Source: Lateolabrax maculatus (lineage: Eukaryota > Chordata > Actinopteri > Acropomatiformes > Lateolabracidae). Taken from it: a DNA stretch of 64,000 nucleotides. Location of the stretch: the NCBI GenBank assembly GCA_031216445.1, contig CM062211.1, positions 2,182,001 to 2,246,000 on the forward strand. The letters run 5' to 3'. How positions within the stretch are numbered: position 1 is the stretch's first letter; every line of letters begins with the position of its first letter. Shown in pieces: positions 45,301 through 50,940 of the stretch. The notes under the pieces are model-generated. The model was not told the origin of the DNA. It worked only from the letters and a program-made list of their open reading frames with translations, and did not search any database. A program made the position numbers and the translations under genes.

Positions 45301-47085
45301 CTTTGAGCCGTACGTCATGGTGAGGAGGGACAGTCCCGAGTACGACCGCCGCTTTGTGGGCTTCGGCTGGAACAAGGTGGCTCACATCATGGAGCTGGAC
45401 GCGCAGGTAACTCACTCACGTCCACTCACTCTGCTCTTACTTTCTATCTCCCTGTCTAAACTGTACAGTCGTCCATACTTTACCTCATGGTGTCTGCAGT
45501 TTCTAAGTTAAAAAATCAGTTCTGTGCCTCACACATGTATTGCTGTCGTACAGCCGTACGGCAAATGCCCCTGTAGATATCCAGCAGTAGAAAAGTTACC
45601 GTGCATCTAATTAAGATTAGGCTTCATTATTAAGGCTTCATTAAGTTGTCTTTGGTCAGGTTTGGATGAAGCACTCAATAGCTGTCTTTGCATTGAACTA
45701 TTTAATGAAATGCCAACTTATAATGAAAAGCCCCCTGATAGAAACAGCCTCACTAATCTTGTCAAAGTGTGATTGCTAAAAGTCTTCCTGATTTCTGCTG
45801 GTCCCGCGATAAAGGTAACTGATGGAAAATGAGTTGTGATCTTATCACTAAAGATGCACCAAACAACATCTTATATTAACAAAGCATACCGTTTGTATAT
45901 GTAATGTGAAAGGTGACATTCGTCGAGATACATTTGGGATTAATGAAATACTCTGATGATGAAAGAATTGCATTTGTTTGCATATGTTATGTCTTCAATT
46001 AGCCTGATGGGAGGTCAGGGAGTCAGTCTCAGTTGGGTTACAGAGAAGGTGTTAAAGTAAGGAATATTGCACTTTGGGAGCCCAAACAAATACATTTATT
46101 CCATCACTATTCCTGCGACTACGCCTGTGTTCTTTTTTTGAGAGGGTCAAGGTAAAACCCAGTGAGACGTAATTTAAGTCATTCATTATTTACTGTTTAA
46201 AACATTAATGAAGACACTGACTGTCAGTTTTGTGTTGTATAGTTACCGTTATTTGCAATAGATTAGGTTTAGGGTAGTCCTGTCACCACTTGGTTGCTTA
46301 ACATTTGACATTTTACCTGACCATGGTTTGTGCTGCAGCCATCTTTACTTACAGTAAAAGAAAAGAAATGTACCACAGAAGCAGCTGGTAAATGATTGTT
46401 GCAATATTAAATAACAAGGTGATACATTACTTTCTCTTTTTTAATTACAGCAGTCTGTGGTAGGTCTATATAAGTGTCTTTTTCTCTCATTTTAACTGAA
46501 TGAAACATCGCTCTATTACAACATGATGATTATGGTTATTTTACTGAAGCTGTAGCACAAGTGCAGACAGTGCAACAAAACAAAATGGTGAGTCTAATGT
46601 GAAGTGGTTACAATGTGGCAGTTAGTGTCATCTCCCGTTCACCTGCTCCAACAGGCTGCTGATATTTTCTCAGGAGTTGATGGAGCCAAAAGGAAAATCG
46701 GACTCCCATTCATCAGGAGGACACAATAACGACTCTGCGTCTGCTGGATGTAGATGTGTCAGATGTTGTGTTTGCAGGTTGATTAGCTGCCCCTTTCTAC
46801 ATATGAGGTGTTGGGATAAAGAAGCGAGGTGGTTGTGGCGCTCAGCCGTTCACTCTCACAGCTTTTCATGTCCTTCTCTCTCTACAGGAGTACGAGTTTG
46901 TGGTTCTGCCCAACGCCTACATGATCCACATGCCTCACGCGCCCAGCTTCGACATCACCAAGTTCCGCTCCAACAAGCAGTACCGGGTCTGTCTCAAGAC
47001 CCTGAAGGAGGAGTTCCAGCAGAACATGTCGCGACGCTACGGCTTCGCCGCCCTCAAATACATGACAGCTGAGAACAACAGCTAG
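2979..47085 (+). CDS. large1: LARGE xylosyl- and glucuronyltransferase 1, exons 2-14 equivalent, 5' partial
   Basis: Bifunctional Golgi glycosyltransferase. LARGE1 alternately adds xylose (alpha-1,3) and glucuronate (beta-1,3) to build matriglycan on alpha-dystroglycan, the laminin-binding glycan (established for the family). Seen here: 13 exons joined by GT-AG introns, giving 720 codons. Order: stem with short coiled coil (about residues 56-82), GT8-like domain (about 138-413) with DTD at 242-244 and IHWNSPKK containing His380, then GT49-like domain (about 414-756) with DID at 563-565 and MIHMPHAPS near the C-terminus. N-glycosylation sequons occur at Asn99, 122, 148 and 272. Identity is LARGE1 rather than LARGE2: [32 protein letters not shown] and the C-terminal AENNS follow LARGE1. 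The first coding exon (cytosolic tail plus transmembrane anchor, about 36 residues) lies upstream of the window. Residue numbers assume that exon has human length. No frameshift or stop interrupts the reading frame. Confidence 0.97.
3278..5845 (+). other. large1: large1 intron (2568 nt)
   Basis: GT-AG intron between the stem exon and the first GT8 exon. Non-repetitive, AT-rich sequence; no repeats, RNA genes or extra exons recognised. Confidence 0.8.
5846..5928 (+). CDS. large1: large1 coding exon: start of GT8 domain (residues 137-164)
   Basis: Acceptor ctccacag, donor gtacag. Encodes [20 protein letters not shown], the first beta strand of the GT-A fold and its nucleotide-sugar binding loop, with the sequon Asn148-Ala-Ser. 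It ends with two bases of an Arg codon completed by the next exon. Confidence 0.96.
6138..6167. repeat. (GT)n microsatellite
   Basis: Fifteen uninterrupted GT units in an intron. Confidence 0.98.
10144..10173. repeat. (CT)n microsatellite
   Basis: About fifteen uninterrupted TC/CT units in an intron. Confidence 0.98.
10717..10840 (+). CDS. large1: large1 coding exon: GT8 domain (residues 164-205)
   Basis: Acceptor gtccgcag follows a GT-rich tract instead of a strong polypyrimidine tract; the donor is gtgaag. Encodes RNPLHFHFITDSIAQQILSS and FHTWMVPAVRVDFYDADELK, typical of the LARGE GT8 domain. Confidence 0.96.
11011..11182 (+). CDS. large1: large1 coding exon: xylosyltransferase DxD motif (residues 206-263)
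   Basis: Acceptor gctgtttcag, donor gtaaca; the intron before it is only 170 nt. Encodes [20 protein letters not shown] and the metal-binding VIVLDTDITFATDIAELW. The DTD codons are at 11119-11127, residues 242-244, the position known to be essential for xylosyltransferase activity in LARGE1. Confidence 0.97.
11470..11591. mobile_element. fragment of a hAT-like MITE end
   Basis: AT-rich block with the palindrome AATTGGTT-gact-AACCAATT (11507-11526) and the terminal word gttgcagccctgtag, which resembles the end of a common teleost MITE with tTgCAGCCCTag termini. Only one end is recognisable, so this is a tentative call from memory of such ends. Confidence 0.35.
13641..14179. mobile_element. 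non-autonomous hAT-like DNA transposon (MITE) with flanking direct repeat
   Basis: Flanked by the direct repeat TAGAAATTA at 13641-13649 and 14171-14179. Just inside, the ends are inverted copies: GAGCCCGAC on the left and GTTCGGGCTC on the right, followed by CCGATAT-rich subterminal repeats on both sides. An 8-9 bp target duplication with short termini fits hAT elements. The interior is AT-rich without a transposase. Confidence 0.75.
20642..20665 (+). repeat. (GTGAGCCT)3 tandem repeat
   Basis: Three exact copies of an 8-nt unit in the long intron. Confidence 0.95.
22738..23258. repeat. AT-rich TATATG/GTATATAT minisatellite, about 520 bp
   Basis: Almost pure alternation of TATATA and GTATAT words, with a loose higher-order unit of about 10-16 nt (gtatatgtatatatat). 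All reading frames through it are artefactual Tyr/Ile/Met/Cys repeats. It lies in the 15.4 kb large1 intron. Confidence 0.97.
24860..24900 (+). repeat. short TAATTAACTG tandem repeat
   Basis: The unit taattaactg occurs twice plus a partial copy, creating clustered TAATTA homeodomain-type words. Confidence 0.85.
25925..25999. mobile_element. remnant of the same hAT-like family (one end)
   Basis: The stretch ending gccaatatatcagtccagct then ctag resembles the right terminus of the element at 13641-14179 (Cgatat-rich subterminal sequence ending gggctctag). No matching left end was found. Confidence 0.4.
26616..26720 (+). CDS. large1: large1 coding exon: GT8 acceptor-site region (residues 263-298)
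   Basis: Acceptor tgtgtgttcag, donor gtgagt, after the longest intron of the window (15,433 nt). Encodes [20 protein letters not shown] and NHRPWPALGRGFNT, with the sequon Asn272-Gln-Ser. The phases (two bases in, one base out) match the neighbouring exons. Confidence 0.97.
26721..28305 (+). other. large1: large1 intron (1585 nt)
   Basis: GT-AG intron. Apart from a G9 run at 28060-28068, no repeat or gene-like signal is seen. Confidence 0.8.
28306..28418 (+). CDS. large1: large1 coding exon: GT8 domain (residues 298-335)
   Basis: Acceptor gctttccag, donor gtaata. Encodes GVILLLLDRLRKLRWEQMWR and LTAERELMSMLSTSLADQ. It completes the Gly298 codon split with the previous exon and ends exactly on a codon boundary before DIFN. 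Confidence 0.97.
28875..28898 (+). repeat. 24-bp direct repeat, copy 1
   Basis: Starts cacttttgaatgttaattgt and is identical over 24 bases to 29936-29959; the flanks are unrelated. Confidence 0.95.
29936..29959 (+). repeat. 24-bp direct repeat, copy 2
   Basis: Identical to 28875-28898 and immediately upstream of the 29-bp-arm hairpin. Confidence 0.95.
29962..30024. repeat. perfect inverted repeat, 29-bp arms, 5-nt loop
   Basis: Arms 29962-29990 and 29996-30024 are exact reverse complements (each includes atgggctaaagcatcag or its complement) around the loop cttca. Two bases separate it from the second copy of a 24-bp direct repeat. Confidence 0.97.
30290..30327. repeat. (TG)n microsatellite forming the exon 30337 acceptor region
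   Basis: Nineteen TG units, followed by cgcgcgcag and the large1 exon DIFNAV. It replaces the polypyrimidine tract. Confidence 0.97.
30337..30462 (+). CDS. large1: large1 coding exon: GT8 domain (residues 336-377)
   Basis: Encodes DIFNAVIKQNPFLVHQLPCF then WNVQLSDHTRSEKCYKDVSD and LK, exactly 42 codons. The acceptor is atypical: a (TG)n tract at 30290-30327 followed by cgcgcgcag, with no polypyrimidine tract. A conventional T-rich acceptor at 30241-30250 would add 86 nt and shift the frame, so the GT-repeat acceptor must be the productive one. Confidence 0.96.
30463..32078 (+). other. large1: large1 intron (1616 nt)
   Basis: GT-AG intron. A 166-codon open frame on the minus strand (31570-32070) is low-complexity, Ser/Thr-rich and without homology I recognise. 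A short GAGCAGCCTGT tandem occurs near 31280. No other feature supported. Confidence 0.75.
32079..32234 (+). CDS. large1: large1 coding exon: end of GT8 domain and interdomain linker (residues 378-429)
   Basis: Acceptor ctgcctag, donor gtaggt, 52 codons in phase 0. Encodes [20 protein letters not shown], including His380, the third metal ligand expected in the GT8 site, and continues through [20 protein letters not shown] to DHNSEN. The last segment is a LARGE1 rather than LARGE2 signature. Confidence 0.97.
34397..34948 (+). pseudogene. L2 reverse transcriptase, N-terminal fragment ending at a frameshift
   Basis: Carries fingers motifs and catalytic motif A (DLSAAFD near 34817-34837), then loses register after GPALS at about 34905 and stops at 34946-34948. 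The continuation HTEVSHGVPQGS is in another frame starting just downstream. A few bases appear deleted relative to related elements. Non-functional as it stands. Confidence 0.8.
34963..35925 (+). pseudogene. L2 reverse transcriptase, C-terminal fragment
   Basis: A 320-codon open frame with motif B (GVPQGSVLGP), motif C (YADD), the thumb and the C-terminal region typical of L2/CR1-like elements. It is separated from the first half by the frameshift and has no own start context. The frame is otherwise intact, suggesting a relatively young copy. Confidence 0.8.
36855..37480. repeat. dispersed-repeat-like block (family unresolved)
   Basis: Starts gacttagacaggttttattg and contains a 13-bp inverted repeat around the tgtac core (36881-36893, 36901-36913), then text such as gttgcagaatcttgtggttc and gagggaagagaagacc. 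It resembles a common fish repeat whose start mentions a tttattgtcatt word. The class cannot be settled by eye. Confidence 0.4.
39043..39206 (+). CDS. large1: large1 coding exon: start of GT49 domain (residues 430-484)
   Basis: Acceptor ctctgcctgcag, donor gtactg. Encodes LQKTLSELDEDDPCYEFRRE, a Thr/Val/His-rich YTVHRTHLYFLHYEHEP, and DVTLVAQLSMDR. The exon begins with CTGCAG, so two AG acceptors lie 6 nt apart; the longer form keeps the Leu-Gln pair of the human protein. Confidence 0.96.
39594..39625 (+). mobile_element. possible Tc1/mariner terminal fragment
   Basis: The word acagtggggggaaaaagtac resembles the terminal inverted repeat start of fish Tc1-like elements (CAGTGGGGNAAAAAAGTATT). 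Neither a partner end nor a transposase relic is seen nearby. Confidence 0.25.
40734..40880 (+). mobile_element. hAT-like element fragment starting CAGTGGTTCCCAA
   Basis: Begins cagtggttcccaatgtaggg, continues ggtcaccagataaatcagag then a ttgtgaggtgattaattgga tract. This is the start of a widespread vertebrate hAT-derived repeat with the terminus CAGTGGTTCCCAACC. No right end is identified, so the copy seems truncated. Confidence 0.6.
40945..41000 (+). repeat. teleost dispersed repeat, 'tttatccaaag' core
   Basis: acatttatttagttgacatt followed by tttatccaaagataattca is a diverged copy of a very common fish repeat (catttagcagacgcttttat, ccaaagcgactt). A copy in the opposite orientation is at 50905-50940. 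Confidence 0.45.
43221..43395. repeat. degenerate minisatellite with 21-bp period
   Basis: At least six consecutive 21-nt units can be laid out from 43234 to 43359 (boundaries 43255, 43276, 43297, 43318, 43339), each ending in a form of attatc and containing a form of tcccacaagt. A further 29-nt unit and a partial one follow. The reading frame crossing it therefore has a seven-residue periodicity. Confidence 0.8.
43506..43784 (+). CDS. large1: large1 coding exon: glucuronyltransferase DxD motif (residues 484-577)
   Basis: Acceptor cccctgcag, donor gtaaga. Encodes [40 protein letters not shown] and [20 protein letters not shown]. The DID codons are at 43741-43749, residues 563-565, the known essential motif of the GT49 domain. 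It is the second largest exon here (279 nt). A 21-bp-period minisatellite ends about 110 nt upstream of its acceptor. Confidence 0.98.
43909..44055 (+). CDS. large1: large1 coding exon: GT49 domain (residues 577-626)
   Basis: Acceptor gtgtttgtag, donor gtgatt; the preceding intron is only 124 nt, the shortest in the gene. Encodes KSVVQLDMANTKKALVVPAF, ETLRYRLSYPKSKAELLSQL and DMGTLFTF. Confidence 0.97.
44056..45210 (+). other. large1: large1 intron (1155 nt)
   Basis: GT-AG intron between GT49 exons. No repeats beyond poly-T runs near 44517 and 44981, and no gene-like signal. Confidence 0.8.
45211..45406 (+). CDS. large1: large1 coding exon: GT49 domain (residues 626-691)
   Basis: Acceptor tctctcccgccag, donor gtaact. 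Encodes [40 protein letters not shown] and FVGFGWNKVAHIMELDAQ. It ends on a codon boundary before the terminal exon. Confidence 0.98.
45407..46887 (+). other. large1: large1 last intron (1481 nt)
   Basis: GT-AG intron before the terminal exon. Nothing recognisable besides AT-rich single-copy-looking sequence. Confidence 0.8.
46888..47085 (+). CDS. large1: large1 terminal coding exon with stop (residues 692-756)
   Basis: Acceptor ctctctctacag. Encodes EYEFVVLPNAYMIHMPHAPS, FDITKFRSNKQYRVCLKTLK and a C-terminus ending KYMTAENNS, then TAG at 47083-47085. One or more His residues of MIHMPHAPS probably complete the second metal site (inference). Sixty-five residues plus stop, as in human LARGE1. 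Confidence 0.98.
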   Translation, partial: EYEFVVLPNAYMIHMPHAPSFDITKFRSNKQYRVCLKTLKEEFQQNMSRRYGFAALKYMTAENNS

Positions 47086-47520
47086 CCACCACTGCAGACC
47101 CTCACGCCCCCGGCCCTGAACTACTGACACACCCCGTGGGCTTGGGAGGAGGGGGGGCACAGGAAAACGGACAGCCCCACGTGAGGCCGTCTGGATACCT
47201 TGAGACTTGAGTCCCTCAGACTTTGTTAGGACGTTTGACCCTCAGTGTGGGACTGCGAGGGTCTTTATGTCCATTCTTTGTCCTCTACTGTGGATGGAGG
47301 AAACAATCCAGGAGGAGATCCCTTCCGCCAGGACGTAAAAAGCTGTGAAAGACGACATGAGTGACTGCTAGGGCCCCGGGCCCTGGCTGCGTGGGCCACC
47401 TGAGCTCTGGCCCCTGAAACCTGACAGACAGCAGGCAAAAGAAACAGACATTCAATGCCTTTCCATATTTGTAAGAGCAGTGACAGAGTTGTGGGCTGCG
47501 TGTAACATTATGTATGCTTG

Positions 47521-47522
<2 letters not shown>

Positions 47523-47551
<29 letters not shown>

Positions 47552-47566
47552 CTGTGTGTGTGTGCG
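47523..47566. repeat. (GT)n microsatellite in the probable 3' UTR
   Basis: GT repeat with one TC interruption near 47551. Confidence 0.97.
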
Positions 47567-47592
47567 CACATGCAGGTAGATGAAAATGGTGA

Positions 47593-47618
47593 GTGTGTGT
47601 GTGTGTGTGTGTGTGTGT
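47593..47618. repeat. (GT)n microsatellite in the probable 3' UTR
   Basis: Thirteen GT units, 26 nt after the previous array. Confidence 0.97.
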
Positions 47619-48102
47619 TCCTCCAGGACAGCTCTTAGTGAAAAGCTTAAGGAGAGCTGCAGATGTGAGACATCGTGGGCTTACATTCTGTCTGAACGCC
47701 TTCCAAGTGCCAACAAAGAGCAGCGGCAGTTTGACTGACAGCACACCCCGACTCAAATGCAAATCGTCACCAGGCGGCGAGATAAGACAAAGCGGTAAAC
47801 ATGTCCACACAGATTTTGAAAATCTCATTGTGACGACTGACACGCGCTCCGATACTGAGGCGAGCAGCCAGCCCCGCCGACCATCTGCGGCCGCTTTATT
47901 TGTCTGATAGACGATACAGATCCGAACAAATCCTCCTCCTCCCATGACAAGGGAAGTTAAGTGCAAGGATGGCTGGAGGTCGTCCACGCGGTTGATATTC
48001 AGGGTATCTCTACATCAGCCTGAGCGCGCTGCTAGAGATTGTTTCCAGCGTTTTGTTGAGACTACAAAATCTGACAGCAGCCGGTGCAGTGTGCTTTTGT
48101 GC

Positions 48103-48122
48103 GTGTGTGTGTGTGTGTGTGT
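48103..48122. repeat. (GT)n microsatellite in the probable 3' UTR
   Basis: Ten GT units. Confidence 0.95.
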
Positions 48123-48306
48123 ATTTTGAATTGATGCCGGTGTGGTCTGCGCAGACACCTGCTGGAAGTCCCGTTGGTTTGCGAAGCTGCCACCCCATCG
48201 CACTGAGCGAAGCGAAGCACCACTCACTGAGCTCACTGTTTACTGTTTCCCTTCCAACAATCAGTATTATTTATCAGCGTGTTTACAGTCCCGGTGTGTG
48301 GAGCAT

Positions 48307-48342
48307 GGGGTGGGGGGGCGGGGTGGGGGGGGGGGGGGGGGG
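48307..48342 (+). repeat. G tract (36 nt, 33 G) with quadruplex potential
   Basis: Runs of 4, 7, 4 and 18 G separated by single T or C bases, satisfying the usual G3+N1-7 quadruplex pattern on the large1 sense strand. Confidence 0.95.
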
Positions 48343-48471
48343 TTTCTTTTCCGCACACCGGGAGGACGGGGAGGAGAGTTGAAACTCTGAAAATCAACCA
48401 GTTGCAAGTCGGGAGAGAGTCACACACTCTTCCTCTGTCGCCCCGGCCTCTAGTTTAACTACAATATAGCG

Positions 48472-48473
<2 letters not shown>

Positions 48474-48519
<46 letters not shown>
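48474..48519. repeat. (GT)n microsatellite in the probable 3' UTR
   Basis: Twenty-three uninterrupted GT units. Confidence 0.97.
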
Positions 48520-48521
<2 letters not shown>

Positions 48522-48644
48522 TGACGTGGGTGTGTTCCGAATATTCTGCCCACTCAGCTGTTACTATTGCTTTAGCACCTGCGACAGACACTCATACTGA
48601 CAGTCACTATAACGCTACTACAGTTTAGTCAGCCAACGTCTCTC

Positions 48645-48650
48645 ATTAAA
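48645..48650 (+). terminator. alternative polyadenylation signal ATTAAA
   Basis: Variant hexamer about 1.56 kb after the large1 stop, giving a UTR that excludes the last GT repeat. The downstream GT-rich element is weak, so this is less likely than the AATAAA at 50045. Confidence 0.2.
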
Positions 48651-49914
48651 CTAACAGAAACTCTGCGATGACTCGCATTTATGGACTATGAGCAGGACAG
48701 AAGTTTTATCGTCTTTACGGGCTCTCTCATTCGTGCCGCTTCAACGACATGTAGAAAAATCGGTGGTTAAACTGATCAGGGATCAGGGGCTGGAGCCACT
48801 TTCTTCCTTTCACTGTAATGTGTCTGGGAGAAAAGACAGTTCATGTGAGTGCAGCTTGAGCTGCTGTTATCCCAGGAGACAGGTGGCAGACCCCAGAGAG
48901 TCCATTTGCACAGATTGCTTACTGACGTAGTTACACTGGGGGGAAAGGGGGGAAGAATGCATCTCAAAAACCTCTTCCAAAAGTGGTTTGAACAATCAGA
49001 TTTCAATCCAGCTCAGTCCCACATCTCCTGTTCCTTTCACGCCCAAGAAATATAATCAGGAAAAGACATACGATTGAAAACTCCAGAAAAACCAAACAAG
49101 TGGACCTTGAGTTGTGATTGTTTTGTCAAAGTACTGCTTCCAAGGTCAAGCACGAGCTCCTGTACTTAACTTGAAGCCAACATGCATGAGAAGTCCTAAA
49201 ATGACAACTGAGCAAACTCCTGCTGATAAATAGCACAGCTGCAGGCAAATAGTCCAAAAAAATGACGTCCTGTGTCTTCACCTAAACACTTTTTCCCGAT
49301 CTTGATGGAAAATGTCACGAGGTGAAGGAAAGATGTAAATTTTAAATGTTGCTGCCGCGAGGAATTGTGGGACAGCATTATCTCCTTTCCTTTCATAAAG
49401 GATGGTCCAGTGTACCCTACGCTAAAGGAGATTAAAAAAAGGAAGCATTGAAGCTCCCTTCCTGCCACTCAGATCCTTCCAGGTCATTTCACTCAGTTAG
49501 AAACCTTCCTGAGAAAAAAAGACTGCAGCCCATGTGATATGACTGAAAGCTCTACCAAAAACATTAGTGGACCTTTAGTTGGAATTGTTTTATCAAATAA
49601 GTTTAGGAATTAGTTAAATACACCACTTGAGAAGTAATTTGAAGACGTCGTAACAAGTGTGTCCACTCAGATTTCTTACATAACCTCAGAGACAGTGAAG
49701 TCCTGCTGAACTGTGACACCTCAGCACATCCTGACACAGGAGCTGACATTTCACACAACATGCTGTTGTTAAACTAGAGGCCGCTCTCCCTCCCTCCATC
49801 TCTCTCTCTCTCTCTTTTTTTCTCTCTACACAGGAAAGCTGCAGAAGGGCTCGGTGCAGGTGTGTGTGCATGAGAATACGCTGTGTGTCTGATTGTACAT
49901 GTGTGTTCATATGG

Positions 49915-49916
<2 letters not shown>

Positions 49917-49949
<33 letters not shown>
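49917..49949. repeat. (GT)n microsatellite near the probable 3' UTR end
   Basis: About sixteen GT units, 95 nt before the AATAAA at 50045. Confidence 0.97.
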
Positions 49950-49955
<6 letters not shown>

Positions 49956-50044
49956 TGACTCTGTTCCGAATGTGTGTGTGGCTTTGCAGGGCTGGGAAGA
50001 GCTGCAGTGTAGACGCAGACAGGTCTGACTAATGCTGCTACCTG

Positions 50045-50050
50045 AATAAA
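50045..50050 (+). terminator. large1: candidate polyadenylation signal AATAAA for large1
   Basis: Canonical AATAAA about 2.96 kb after the stop codon, followed within 20-55 nt by a T/GT-rich stretch (ttctgtgac, tttcatcctttctgtc) that could be the downstream element. It is the first canonical hexamer found after the coding region on the + strand. Confidence 0.4.
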
Positions 50051-50580
50051 AGCAAAGTCAAACACTCTTCTGTGACTTCGTTTCATCCTTTCTGTCTTCA
50101 TGAATGTCCATTTAGCCTCGGGAGCCCAAAGTAAAGAGGGACTTCAAAAGAATAGTACGCCTGTGTGTATTAATACTCGTAGCAATTCCCAAGAGTTTAC
50201 CGCGTGAGTTAAAGGCACACTGCACCATTTTTACATGTCAGAATGCAGTCAGTGCTGCTCACCCAGTAAAAACGTTGTGTATTGTGGACTAAGGGTGGGA
50301 ATTTCTTGGCCTCTGCTGCACAGATGGTGACCAACTTCATAGAAGTACAATACCAAAGCACTTGAGTGCATATTTTGTCTGTCTTTAAACAAAGCGTACA
50401 AGGTTACAGTGATCAACTTTATACTGTACAAGGTACTATCCCTCTCCTTGTAACTGGTAACAAACTCACTACCAGAGATGTATACATTCTACAGCGTTCA
50501 CAGCTCAGTGCAGGAGTCCTTGTTTTATTTCCTCATAGACCGGTGTGTCAGGTTTAACCGTTTTCTGCAGAACAAATCTG

Positions 50581-50614
50581 CACATAGTAAGTACAAGTGT
50601 GTACTTACTATGTG
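50581..50614. repeat. perfect inverted repeat, 14-bp arms, 6-nt loop
   Basis: Arms cacatagtaagtac (50581-50594) and gtacttactatgtg (50601-50614) around aagtgt. Confidence 0.95.
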
Positions 50615-50904
50615 AAGAACATTGTTTTCTTTGTCATAAGTACCAAATTACCTAGTTCTTTCAAAGAAATGTCCTTATTATTGAGACGTCAAGGGACTTC
50701 TATGTCATAATATATAATATATATATAGTGTTACCAAATCAATATATAATATTAGGGTCGATGTAGAGTTTAGATGTAGCCGATATTGTGATCTGTTTTT
50801 TCAGCCTCATGATGCTCATCCTCACTATTTTGTATTCTGAAACGTCCTGCCACAACACATTTACTTTTTATACACCGATCATATGAAGGACTCATTTGTG
50901 TGTT

Positions 50905-50940
50905 GCAGGACAAAAGCATCTGCCAAATGAATAAATGTAG
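50905..50940 (-). repeat. teleost dispersed repeat, opposite orientation
   Basis: ggacaaaagcatctgccaaa followed by tgaataaatgta is the reverse-strand form of the repeat at 40945-41000. Only the tail is preserved. Confidence 0.45.

Larger units (their letters stand above)
47086..50070 (+). other. large1: large1 3' untranslated region (probable extent)
   Basis: The stretch after the stop codon has no long conserved ORF. No AATAAA or ATTAAA is seen in the first 1.5 kb. The first candidates are ATTAAA at 48645-48650 and AATAAA at 50045-50050. The region carries five GT microsatellites and a 36-nt G tract. The end point is an inference from the AATAAA; a shorter UTR ending near 48.67 kb is possible. 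Confidence 0.45.

Noticed and set aside
2979..47085. Identity as large2 (gyltl1b) rather than large1
   Set aside because: The diagnostic segments [30 protein letters not shown] and the C-terminal AENNS follow LARGE1, and total length and motif positions equal human LARGE1.
47508..47987. 159-residue minus-strand frame and others rich in Thr-His
   Set aside because: They arise from reading the (AC)n complement of the GT microsatellites in the large1 3' UTR.
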